Notes under the pieces: generated by a model
What the model was told of the DNA's origin: nothing
Databases searched by the model: none
The model's input: only the letters and a program-made list of their open reading frames with translations
Translations under genes and position numbers: made by a program
Assembly (NCBI GenBank): GCA_051649245.1
Contig: JBOFGS010000019.1
Location: forward strand, 474,001-538,000
Length of the DNA: 64,000 nucleotides
Reading direction: 5' to 3'
From: Brevinema_A sp051649245
GTDB taxonomy: Bacteria; Spirochaetota; Brevinematia; Brevinematales; Brevinemataceae
In this document: in pieces, positions 25,195 to 34,100 of the stretch
How the letters are laid out: each line of letters starts with the position of its first letter
Position numbering within the stretch: position 1 is the first letter of the stretch

Positions 25195-25881
25195 ATGAAT
25201 AAAAATACAATATTAATGCTTTGTGGTACATTAGTCGTTGGGGCTGTTATAGGCTTTTTTATTGGTATGATACCATCAAAAAAAATATCAAACGATACAT
25301 TTTCTCAGATTTTATCATTACCTGAGATTTCAGCACTTTCTGATGATTATTTGGCAAAAGTCGAACAATATGGTATCTCCGTTGATGATTATACGAATAC
25401 AGTAGATGAAGTTAAGAAAAATCTTCCCCCCGAACAATTAGCTCAATTAGCAGGTAATGAAGCATTGTTTAATGCAAATATCTTTGAATCATTAATCAAT
25501 CAAACAGTTGTTGTTGCTACTGCCATCGAAGAAGGTTTTTTAGAAAAACCTGAGAATCTAAAATTATTTCGTAATGCTACACAACAAGCATTATTGAATC
25601 TTTATATTGCTCAAAACGCTCCATCTGATTCTAATGCGTTTGCTCCTTCAAAAGCTCAAATTGATCAAGCATTCCAGCAATTTGGTGCACAATTAACAGC
25701 AAATGGTATGAATGCAACCCAAGTTAAAGAATATATTGTTACTCAATTAATTCAACAAAATCGCCAACGTTGGGTCTTAGAATTTATGTCTAAAATTCGT
25801 GAAAAATTTAGAATCGAACGAAATGAAACTCAGATGAGTAATCAAAATATTAGTGCTAGCCCAACAGGTGCAGCTTCTTAA
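25195..25881 (+). CDS. Membrane-anchored SurA-N-like protein without a PPIase domain
   Basis: Starting at the ATG with AAGGAG six bases upstream, this 228-residue protein has one N-terminal membrane anchor (ILMLCGTLVVGAVIGFFIGM). The rest is helical and resembles the SurA/SlyD-type chaperone N-terminal region: LAGNEALFNANIFESLINQTVVVATAIEEG, then helices ending in VTQLIQQNRQRWVLEFMSKIRE. No parvulin-type prolyl isomerase domain follows. It probably faces the periplasm and could act as a chaperone for exported proteins. The assignment is by pattern only. The next 170 bases hold no gene, only a terminator at 26042. Confidence 0.55.
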   Translation: MNKNTILMLCGTLVVGAVIGFFIGMIPSKKISNDTFSQILSLPEISALSDDYLAKVEQYGISVDDYTNTVDEVKKNLPPEQLAQLAGNEALFNANIFESLINQTVVVATAIEEGFLEKPENLKLFRNATQQALLNLYIAQNAPSDSNAFAPSKAQIDQAFQQFGAQLTANGMNATQVKEYIVTQLIQQNRQRWVLEFMSKIREKFRIERNETQMSNQNISASPTGAAS

Positions 25882-26041
25882 TAAATCATCTATTGTTAGA
25901 TTCGCACTTGAGAATATCCCTCAAAAAATCATTGTATTTTTCAGAAAGATAGGAATCTTTTTGTTAACATCAATCATCAATTTATCTTATCTGAACATGC
26001 AATGATCTTTCATGATCAAATGCCTCAAGTATCCTATAAAT

Positions 26042-26073
26042 AAAAAAGCTTTCATCATGATGAAAGCTTTTTT
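26042..26073. terminator. 32-bp perfect palindromic terminator
   Basis: AAAAAAGCTTTCATC mirrors exactly into GATGAAAGCTTTTTT. It overlaps the last codons of rsmA on the minus strand and can end both that transcript and the plus-strand gene at 25195. Confidence 0.85.
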
Positions 26074-26873
26074 TGTTCTAATCGATTAAATAAATCCAGC
26101 CACTCTTCCGGTGTAATAGCGTCCGGTCTTTTTTTACAAATCGGATCTGCCGTTATTGCTTCGTTTTTCCATGGACTATGTGCAAGATTGTTTGTAAGAG
26201 TTTTTCTTTTTGCATGAAAACAAGTTTTGATAAATTGAGCAAAAGATTTTTGATCCAAATCTGTCTTTTTTTTTGTGATGCGAATGACTAATGAATCGAT
26301 CTTTGGTTCAGGAAAAAAATTACCTTTACCTACAAAAAATAATTTTTCTATTGTGAGAAAATTTTGAACAATGACCGATAATGGTCCATAATTTGCACTG
26401 CCTGCACGAGATTCCATTCTATCAGCAAATTCTTTTTGTAACATCAAGACACCAGTATGAAAAACAGGTTGTTCAATAATGTGTTTGATTGCTTCTCCCG
26501 AGATCGAATATGGTAGATTTGAAATAAAAATATACTCTCCATGGGTAGGGTAGTCCTTCCAGTTTAAAAAATCTCCATGAATATGAGTTAAATTGAGATG
26601 ATTGAATTTTTTGTGAACAAGTTCAAATACTCCTTTGTCTATTTCCATGGAAATTGTTTTGCCACGTTCTGCTAATATAACGGTTAATGCTCCAAGACCT
26701 GTTCCTACTTCAAAATAGATTTGTTCTGACGTTAAATCAGGCAAGGTATTGACAATTTTTTCTGCACTGGCACGATGAATCAAATAATTTTGTCCTCTAT
26801 CTTTTGATAAATAAAGACCATGGTCGTTTAGTAGGGATTTGATATTTTGAATACCAAAGGGCTCGTATGACAT
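26055..26873 (-). CDS. rsmA: 16S rRNA A1518/A1519 dimethyltransferase
   Basis: RsmA (KsgA) dimethylates two adjacent adenines in helix 45 of 16S rRNA late in 30S assembly. Seen: the entry SKDRGQNYLIHRASAEKIV, the SAM-binding loop FEVGTGLGALT, and the catalytic ISNLPYSISG motif of N6-adenine methyltransferases. VLMLQKEFADRM, the FFPEPKIDSLVIRI strand and a C-terminal helical domain follow. Length (272 residues) is standard. Its 3' end forms part of the terminator palindrome. Confidence 0.95.
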   Translation of the reverse strand: MSYEPFGIQNIKSLLNDHGLYLSKDRGQNYLIHRASAEKIVNTLPDLTSEQIYFEVGTGLGALTVILAERGKTISMEIDKGVFELVHKKFNHLNLTHIHGDFLNWKDYPTHGEYIFISNLPYSISGEAIKHIIEQPVFHTGVLMLQKEFADRMESRAGSANYGPLSVIVQNFLTIEKLFFVGKGNFFPEPKIDSLVIRITKKKTDLDQKSFAQFIKTCFHAKRKTLTNNLAHSPWKNEAITADPICKKRPDAITPEEWLDLFNRLEQKKLSS

Positions 26874-26976
26874 ATTTTTCTCTTAATAAATTTCTATTAT
26901 ATTTTGTATATTTTACTGTCTTTTTTTAACTTAATCAAGGATTTGTATAGAAATTATTCTGTTTTTATTATATTTC

Positions 26977-27005
26977 TTGTCAAGTTTATCATATTTTGTT
27001 ATAAT
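26977..27005 (+). promoter_or_regulatory. truA promoter
   Basis: TTGTCA (26977-26982) and TATAAT (27000-27005) with a 17-bp spacer, 26 bp before the truA ATG. Confidence 0.65.
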
Positions 27006-27031
27006 GTGATAACTTATTTTTTAGAGGAAAT

Positions 27032-27805
27032 ATGGGTGAAAAAGTAACGTACAAATTAACACTGGCTTATGAAGGATCTGCATTTAAAGGTTGGCACACA
27101 CAAACAGAATTTTCTTCTGTACAAACAACATTAAATAATGTATTATCTGCTTTATATAAACGAAAAATATTTTGTTGGGGAGCTGGACGTACCGATTCCG
27201 GTGCTCATGCATTAAATTATACAGCACATTTTCGAACACATGATGATTTGATTCCACGAGATAAAATTGTACAAGTATTGAATGGGAAGTTACCTCCAAC
27301 AATTCGTATTTATCAAGCAGAACTCGTAGATAATAATTTTCATGCTACTTTTTCGTGTACAGGAAGAATGTATTGCTATTTTATTTGGACGGGAGAAGTA
27401 TTGCCTCCCCGTTTTTATCAGAAAGCATATCATGAAATGATGCCTTTAGATCTTGAATTATTAAAAAAAACGGTGAAAAAATTTTGGGGAACAAGAGATT
27501 TTGCACAATTTTGTTATGGTTATTCCGCTACAGAGCGTGCCAAAAAAACAACAATCCGACGTTTGGATTATGTTCGTGTTAAAATTTATGATGATCATAT
27601 GATTTTTTTTATTAAGGGTGAAGGTTTTCTCAGAGGTATGATCAGAACATTGATTGGTACAAGTCTATCTGTTGCTAAGGGAATAATGACATTGGAAGAT
27701 ATTGACCGTAGCTTAGATGGAGCACCACTACCTAATCATCTTTGGAAACCTGTTCCTGCAGACGGATTGTATTTTAAAAGAGCTTTCTATCAACAAACCA
27801 AATAA
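27032..27805 (+). CDS. truA: tRNA pseudouridine(38-40) synthase
   Basis: TruA converts uridines 38-40 in the anticodon arm to pseudouridine. The N-terminus has the family entry KLTLAYEGSAFKGWHTQTE, and the catalytic Asp is in GAGRTDSGAHALNYTAHF. The later segments FHATFSCTGRMYCYFIW and FFIKGEGFLRGMIRTLIGT match the RNA-binding groove. Length is 257 residues, normal. A TTAGAGGA-type site precedes the ATG. A very long palindromic terminator follows, separating it from convergent dnaA. Confidence 0.94.
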   Translation: MGEKVTYKLTLAYEGSAFKGWHTQTEFSSVQTTLNNVLSALYKRKIFCWGAGRTDSGAHALNYTAHFRTHDDLIPRDKIVQVLNGKLPPTIRIYQAELVDNNFHATFSCTGRMYCYFIWTGEVLPPRFYQKAYHEMMPLDLELLKKTVKKFWGTRDFAQFCYGYSATERAKKTTIRRLDYVRVKIYDDHMIFFIKGEGFLRGMIRTLIGTSLSVAKGIMTLEDIDRSLDGAPLPNHLWKPVPADGLYFKRAFYQQTK

Positions 27806-27849
27806 CAATCAAAAAAAGCAACAATTTTGTTGCTTTTTTTGATTGTTAT
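27802..27849. terminator. Terminator with 22-bp perfect arms
   Basis: The arms 27802-27823 and 27828-27849 are exact complements around the loop ATTT, with seven A and seven T inside the arms. It lies between convergent truA and dnaA and begins before the truA stop ends. Confidence 0.88.
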
Positions 27850-27892
27850 GATTAAATTTATGATAAGTGGAATAATAATCTTTGATTTGGAT

Positions 27893-29227
27893 CTAACGCC
27901 GAGAATCTACTAATTCTAAGATGATTTTATCAACTTGTTTTTTGAGATTGCTATCTGTTGGTAATTTTTCTTCGATTTTGCGATAAGATCTAATCACGGT
28001 ACTATGTGCTTTTCCAAAAACAGAACCAATTTCTGTAGATGTAAAATTAGTGTGCTTGGAGGCAATAAACATCGCTATGTGACGTGGGCGAGCAAAAGCA
28101 TTGAGTTTACTGTCAGATTTAATGTCACTGAGCTTAATACCAAAATAATGAGCGACCGCTTTTTGAATTTCATTAATACTTAGATCCGTAGGAACATCAA
28201 TCTTAATTTTGTCACTCAAAATTTCTTTTGCAAGTTTTAATGAAATATCTTTTTTCTTTAAATCTGCATAAGCAAGCATCTTCAATAAGGTTCCTTTAGC
28301 ACTTCTGATATTATCATCGATGGTCTCAGCAATAAAATCAATGACCTTATGATCTGCTTTATGATTTTCTCGCTCCATCATGTCTAAGAGAATTGCTTTT
28401 CTTGTTTCGAAGTTTGGTTTTTTGAGCTCAACAGCTAATCCACCTGCAAGGCGTGTTCTCAGACGATGCTTTAATCCTTTGAGTTTCTCGATATGCTTAT
28501 CACTTGTGAAGACCATTTGAGAACCTCGTGAAAGTAAAGCATTAAAAATGTTTTCTAATTCTTCAGATGTAGAATCACGTTCTTGGAGGCTTTGGATATC
28601 TTCAATGACTAATAAATCACAATGTCTATATTTTTCTCGGAACAAATTCATTGATTTATGTTGAATGTGTTTGATGAATTCATTGGTGAAGTCTTCGCTT
28701 GTTATATAAACAGTTTTTTTATCAGGATGCAATTCTTCAAATTGACGAACAATAGCTTGTGCCAAGTGTGTTTTACCTGTGCCGATAGACCCAGATATTA
28801 CAAAAGGATTATATCGTGAAGAGGTATCTTTTGCAATATTCATAGAAGCTTGATAAGGGAAATCATTACAATCACCAGGAATAAAACAATTAAATGTAAA
28901 ATCAGAAACTAAATGGTGCTGAGCTGTTTTTGCAGTTTTTTTGGTCTGAGCTTTCTCTATTTTTTGATTATTTATAGCGTCAGAACTCGTTCCTTGTGCT
29001 AGTTCAATACGAAATTCTTTTTTTATTCCTTGAATATCTAAATATTCATACAATACAGGAAGGCAGTTTTCTTCAAACCAACCTTTTGTAAATGAATCTT
29101 CAGCTACCAAAATAAGTAAAGAGTCATTTTGACACTCTTTTAAGTGAACACGCTTAAGTAAAGGGCGTGCAAAACCAGTTTCTAATGAAACCAAAAGATG
29201 ATCCAGTAAAGAATTCCATAATGTCAT
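27893..29227 (-). CDS. dnaA: Chromosomal replication initiator DnaA
   Basis: DnaA binds DnaA boxes at the origin and melts the DNA. Domain I is at residues 1-85 (ending FRIELAQ), and a short Lys/Gln-rich linker is domain II. The AAA+ domain has Walker A GSIGTGKTHLAQA at about 147-159, Walker B LLVIEDIQSL at about 206-215, and sensor segments (MVFTSDKHIEKL, LRTRLAGGLAVE). Domain IV has the DNA-contacting helix-turn-helix (FARPRHIAMFIAS, SVFGKAHSTVIRSYRKIEE). The 444-residue length is typical. dnaN is not adjacent; the gene faces truA and has a 554-bp AT-rich upstream region with DnaA-box matches. Confidence 0.96.
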   Translation of the reverse strand: MTLWNSLLDHLLVSLETGFARPLLKRVHLKECQNDSLLILVAEDSFTKGWFEENCLPVLYEYLDIQGIKKEFRIELAQGTSSDAINNQKIEKAQTKKTAKTAQHHLVSDFTFNCFIPGDCNDFPYQASMNIAKDTSSRYNPFVISGSIGTGKTHLAQAIVRQFEELHPDKKTVYITSEDFTNEFIKHIQHKSMNLFREKYRHCDLLVIEDIQSLQERDSTSEELENIFNALLSRGSQMVFTSDKHIEKLKGLKHRLRTRLAGGLAVELKKPNFETRKAILLDMMERENHKADHKVIDFIAETIDDNIRSAKGTLLKMLAYADLKKKDISLKLAKEILSDKIKIDVPTDLSINEIQKAVAHYFGIKLSDIKSDSKLNAFARPRHIAMFIASKHTNFTSTEIGSVFGKAHSTVIRSYRKIEEKLPTDSNLKKQVDKIILELVDSRR

Positions 29228-29781
29228 GTGCTAATCCTATAAGATGGTGTGTAAAAATATTAATTATTTGAGTTATTTATTATTGTTATTAATGTCGTTA
29301 TTTTAAATAACGATTATTCTTGACAGCTAAGGAAGTTTTAAAAATACATATAAAACATCAGATTTTATAATATGAGCTCAAAATTTGATAGATTTTACGT
29401 TTATATTATTATATTTTTAAACGCAAAAATCAAGCCCTTTGATTTTATTGAAAAACAATGAAATGAATTGTGCGATTGTTCACAATCCAGTTGTAGTATG
29501 TCGGAAAAAAAACACATGATATTAGATTTTTTTTATTATTTTATCAAAAAAACAATAGATAACGTTTTCTTTTGGTTTTCAAATAATTATGCACAATTAT
29601 TGAAAGTTTGTGCTATTTTTTTAGAAAATTATTTACTATATTTATGGAAATATTCAAAAAAATATTTAATATTATAAAATATTCGGATAAGACAATTAAT
29701 AGGTTGAATTTTTTATAAAATTAAGTTATAATAATTAAAATTTGCTGATTATCATAAATAACAAATACTTAAGGAGATCAT
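29228..29781. other. 554-bp AT-rich gap upstream of dnaA, origin candidate
   Basis: No convincing gene lies here; one 69-codon open frame (29468-29677) is AT-rich and Phe/Tyr/Lys-rich, with no ribosome binding site. The gap contains TTATGCACA near 29587 on the plus strand and TTTTACACA on the minus strand at 29248-29256. Both fit the DnaA-box pattern TTWTNCACA. A near match, TTGTTCACA, lies near 29476. A palindrome CGTTATT-TTA-AATAACG lies at 29296-29312. The position next to dnaA fits an origin or an autoregulatory region. With only two full boxes the evidence is modest. Confidence 0.35.
29704..29732 (+). promoter_or_regulatory. gatC promoter
   Basis: TTGAAT (29704-29709) and TATAAT (29727-29732) with a 17-bp spacer, 50 bp upstream of the gatC ATG. 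Confidence 0.6.
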
Positions 29782-30063
29782 ATGTCTTTTGATATTAATC
29801 GTATTTCAGCTCTTGCATCACTTGATTTGTTAGAAGAAGAAAAAGAATATTTTTTGCATAGTATGAAAGAGGTTCTTGGTTTTGTTAAAACGATTGCTCA
29901 ATTGAATTTAGGTTCTTATGAACCTGTGGTTCGTAGTTACGTAATGCCTACAGTACTACGTGAAGATGTTCCTGCACCATCACTAACACAAGAAGAAATT
30001 GCTCAAAATGCTCCTAAAATAGAAGATTCTTTTATTATTGTGCCACAGGTTATAAAAAAATAA
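29782..30063 (+). CDS. gatC: Asp-tRNA(Asn)/Glu-tRNA(Gln) amidotransferase subunit C
   Basis: GatC is the small subunit that clamps GatA and GatB in the enzyme making Gln-tRNA(Gln) or Asn-tRNA(Asn) from mischarged tRNA. The 93-residue length, the helix INRISALASLDLLEEEKEYF at the start and the later strand VLREDVPAPSLTQEEIAQNAP are typical. GatA and GatB are not adjacent, so the subunits are scattered. An AAGGAG site precedes the ATG. Its stop overlaps the trmB start (TAATG). Confidence 0.9.
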   Translation: MSFDINRISALASLDLLEEEKEYFLHSMKEVLGFVKTIAQLNLGSYEPVVRSYVMPTVLREDVPAPSLTQEEIAQNAPKIEDSFIIVPQVIKK

Positions 30064-30662
30064 TGCTACCATTAACTAATTGTGAGAAGATTTTCACTGT
30101 TCACGATGAAGTACAAGATCTCTTTGTTTCGTATCATGAAAGACCTGTAGTTATTGATATGGGATGTGGGCATGGAGATTATATGCTGGCACATTGCCCA
30201 GACGATATCCACACTCAATGGATAGGTGTTGATATTTCAAGAAAACGTGCAATCAAAACAGAAAATCGATTATTAAAAGCAGGAAATAAAAATTTTATTC
30301 TTTTTGCTGATGATGGGCAAGATGTTTTATCAATCATGCCAGAAAATTTTGTTGATATTATTCATATTAATTTTCCTGATCCGTGGTTAAGAGAAAGGCA
30401 GTGGAAAAATCGTTTGTTTAGACCTTCTTTTGTGGCAGATATGGTACGTGTACTCAAACCTAAAGGGCAATTATCTTTTGTGACAGATGTTAGAGATTAT
30501 GCAGAAAGTGTTGCTCATATATTATCTCAATTTCCTAATTGGACAAGTACATATCATCCGGTAGTTCAAGAAAATATTTTTGAATCTTTTCCTACTCTTT
30601 TTTATCGTAAGATGAGTCCGTTGCGTCCTATATCATATCTTCTTTTTACAAAAGATAAATAA
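30063..30662 (+). CDS. trmB: tRNA (guanine-46-N7)-methyltransferase
   Basis: TrmB methylates G46 in the tRNA variable loop. The SAM site is VIDMGCGHGDYM at about residues 29-40, followed by WIGVDISRKRA. The signature INFPDPW lies at about residue 100, with a matching C-terminal half (VRVLKPKGQLSFVTDVRDYAE). Length is 199 residues, near the low end for the family. The ATG shares one base with the gatC stop, so the two genes are translationally coupled. Confidence 0.92.
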   Translation: MLPLTNCEKIFTVHDEVQDLFVSYHERPVVIDMGCGHGDYMLAHCPDDIHTQWIGVDISRKRAIKTENRLLKAGNKNFILFADDGQDVLSIMPENFVDIIHINFPDPWLRERQWKNRLFRPSFVADMVRVLKPKGQLSFVTDVRDYAESVAHILSQFPNWTSTYHPVVQENIFESFPTLFYRKMSPLRPISYLLFTKDK

Positions 30663-30787
30663 TAGACAAAATGATTATTATTATACTATAATTAAATCGA
30701 AGGAAATACCGATTTTCTTCAAAAAATACGATAAGATAAGATTAAGATATTAGTCTTACGGTCTAAATGCCGAAAAAGGAGGGTGTT

Positions 30788-30958
30788 ATGCCACATTTTA
30801 TTGATGATACTTGTATTAACTGTGCCTCTTGTGAATCTGTTTGTCCAGTAACCTGTATTAGTGAAGGTGACAATAGAAGAGACATTGATGAAACAACATG
30901 CATCGATTGTGACGCTTGTGTTTCTGTGTGCCCAGTTTCAGCGATTCATGTTCGCTAA
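30788..30958 (+). CDS. Two [4Fe-4S] cluster ferredoxin
   Basis: A 56-residue electron carrier. Two classic motifs are present: CINCASCESVCPVTC and CIDCDACVSVCP. Each is CXXCXXCXXXCP, so it binds two 4Fe-4S clusters. The ATG at 30788 has a perfect AGGAGGG site. An earlier in-frame ATG at 30767 would add seven residues but lacks one. Such clostridial-type ferredoxins serve low-potential fermentation steps, in line with an anaerobic or fermentative lifestyle. A clean terminator follows at 31003. Confidence 0.93.
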   Translation: MPHFIDDTCINCASCESVCPVTCISEGDNRRDIDETTCIDCDACVSVCPVSAIHVR

Positions 30959-31002
30959 TTGTTAACTCAGAACATTTGTAAACCAAATATTCACAATATG
31001 TC

Positions 31003-31035
31003 ATCCCCTCTCCCAAAAGAGGGGATTTCTTTATA
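31003..31035 (+). terminator. Terminator after the ferredoxin gene
   Basis: ATCCCCTCT and AGAGGGGAT form a 9-bp GC-rich stem with a short loop, followed by a T-rich run. Confidence 0.8.
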
Positions 31036-31133
31036 TCTTTTTTCGTGTAGTGCTTAAGATTTTATGGTAAATGTGACGATATCTAAAAAGTGTTATAATA
31101 ATATGTTGATAATAGTGTATTTGGAGAAAAATT

Positions 31134-34100
31134 GTGAAAAAAATTATTCTTATATTATGCTTGTTTCCAAAGGTATTGTTTGCTCAAATTTCTGTCAATC
31201 CTAACACTACTCTTGATAGAGCGATTGATAATTTGTGGCAGACTGATTCGCCAAATCCAACAACCATTCAAGATGCTGGTCCAGAGGCTTTAGGTCATGA
31301 TCAAATCATTGCTCCTGTTCTTGCTCCTGCTCGATCTCGTACGAAAATTCCAGGATCTGATACTATTGTTCTTCCTATCGAAGAAACAGACGGACCTCTT
31401 AATTTATCACCAAATGATTCTAAAGCATATATTCTCTATAATCGAGCAACTATTTCTTTTCGAAAAAAAGAATTTGAAAAGGCTCGAGAACTCTACCGTG
31501 AATTAATTAAAAGATATCCAGATTCCAGCTATACCCCTTATGCTTTGTATACATTATCGTTGTCAGAAAAAGACTATCGTCGGAAAATCCGTATTTTATT
31601 AACAATTAAAGAAAAATTTCCACAATTTCCTCATTTATCATTAATTTTAGATCGATTAGGCGATGTGTATTATATTTTAGACAGTCCAGATGCAGCTGAA
31701 GAAGTATTAAAAGAATCAACATCTTCTTATAGTCTCTATATGCGATCAGTTATTGCTCTTGATGCACAAAAACCAAATAAATCTATTAAACTGATCAAAG
31801 ATTTTCTAAAACAAGCCCCAGACAAAGAATCTGCATATAAAGCTTATATTATTTATTCAGAAAGTCTTTTGTTACTGAAAAAAAACAAAGAAGCATTGTT
31901 GGTTCTCGAAAAATCAACCCAGCTACGTCCTTGGGCATTTGATAATGGTGCCGCGATTCTTTTAAATGCTGGAAAAGCTTTTTTTCAAGATAAAAAGTAT
32001 AATGAATCTTTGTATGCTTTTAGTGTTCTGAGACTTCGTTTTTCACGTTCTACAGAATCAAGACTTGCGGATCAATATCTTACTGCTCTTAGCCGTATGA
32101 ATGTTGTTGATATGAAAACAGTACCATGGATTTCTGAAAATTTTGATACTCTCATTAAAGAACAACCAGTAGTTCAATTTAGATCACCTAAGTATCCTAC
32201 TGTCCGAGATATTTTGTCTATAAATACTAATCTCCCACCGTCCGCTATTCAAGAACCAAATTTTGATGATGTGGGTTACCTTCCAGAGATGCCTGTACCT
32301 ACACCAGAACGATCTCGACAAAATATTTTGGTACCTGTACGTCCAGATGGACTTCCTTCTATTGAGCTTATTACTTTTACAAATACCGTCTATCAACAAG
32401 TAACCAATACAGAAACTAAAATCCTTACAAATCAGGTTTTTGTGATTTTAACAAACCAAATAACCAATGAAATCGTTTCTGTTAATAATACTTATGTTAC
32501 CAATACAATTACTAATATTACCAATTTATCATCTGCTAATGTTGTTCAAACTTATGAATCGGTTGTTATTTGGAAGACAAATTTTGTGACTAGAGATATC
32601 ACAAACTTTGTAACGAATATTATTAATGACAGAATTACGAATATTCAAACAGAAGTCGTACCTGTTTGGCAGACAAATACGAACACATTAACTAATGTTG
32701 TAACAAATATTCTTAATGATCGCATTACTAATACCATTACAGAAGTGCTACCATACTGGCAAACAAATATCAAATCTATTACTTTTACTAACTATTTTAC
32801 AAATATTCTTAATGATCGCATTACTAATGTGCAGTTTGAGATCGTTCCGTACGCTCAAAAAATAACAAATATTATTACTTTTACTAACTTTATCACAAAT
32901 ATTATTAATGATCGTATTACTAATGTTGATTTAGAGATAGTACCTCTCTGGAAAACTAATAATATGACTCTAACATTAACAAATATTGTTACAAATGTGA
33001 TTGATGATCTGATTACAAATGTTCGCCAACAAATCATTCCTATTTGGTATAACCAGACTAATATTGTCAGTATGACAAATTATATCACGAATATTATTGA
33101 TAATAATATTACAAATGTTCGTTTAGAAGTAGTACCAGTTTGGAAAACAAACGTTTCCCGAATTAATAGAATTAATAATGTTACAAATATTATCAATCAG
33201 GTGATTACGAACGCTCGTTTAGAAGTATTACCTATTTGGCGTACTAATTATAATGTTGTGAACAGAGAACGTGAAATCACCAATGTCATTGAAAGAGTTA
33301 TCACAAATAGTATCCTTGAGATTACACCTCGTTTTATCACCAATAGAACAGGTATTTTTAGAACTAATGATGTCACAAATATCATTAATCGTATTGTCAC
33401 GAATACATTTACAGAAGTGATACCACGTTTTAAAACGATCTATCAAACTATTGATAGAACTAATTTAGTGACAAATATTGTTCAGGATGTTATTACAAAT
33501 ACACGTTTAGAAGTGGTACCATTTTGGCTTACTAATAATGATACAATAACAAATATCAGAAATATTACTAATGTTATCAATCAAGTGATCACAAATACAA
33601 GACTCGAAGTTTTACCATTATGGCAAACTAATATCCAAGTGCTTGTTCAAACAAATTCCGTAACCAATAGGATTGATGCCATTATTACCAATGCTATTAC
33701 AGAACTTGTATCTCAATGGGTTACTAATTATGTGCCCATTTATCTGACCAATTATCAAACAAACATCATTGATAGAATTATTACAAATGATTTAAATGAG
33801 ATTGTACCTATTATGCAGACACAATTAATTCCTGTTATGATCACAAACTATTCTTTAAAAGTCAATGAAGTACAAGTAACCAATGTACGTTATGTCTTTT
33901 CAACAAATTTAGTCGATCGTTTCATTACAAATGTTGATAATAAGGTTATTACTAATGTTATGAATGTTGTACTCACGAATACGGTTGATATTGTTAAGAC
34001 AAATGTTATGAATCAAGTAATTACCAATGTTGCTCCATCTTCTAATGATCAATATTCATATCCCAATTATACTCCCGAGTACGCTCCCATAGAGACTCCG

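Noticed and set aside
26042..26073. 32-bp palindrome as a protein-binding operator
   Set aside because: Its A and T runs and position between converging gene ends fit a bidirectional terminator better.
29468..29677. 69-codon open frame upstream of gatC
   Set aside because: It has no ribosome binding site, is AT-driven in composition (Phe, Tyr, Lys), and lies in the likely origin or regulatory gap.
32607..33848. CRISPR-like array from the regular 96-bp repeats
   Set aside because: The repeats are in frame, diverged in DNA sequence but conserved in protein, and have no unique spacers; they belong to the repeat protein.
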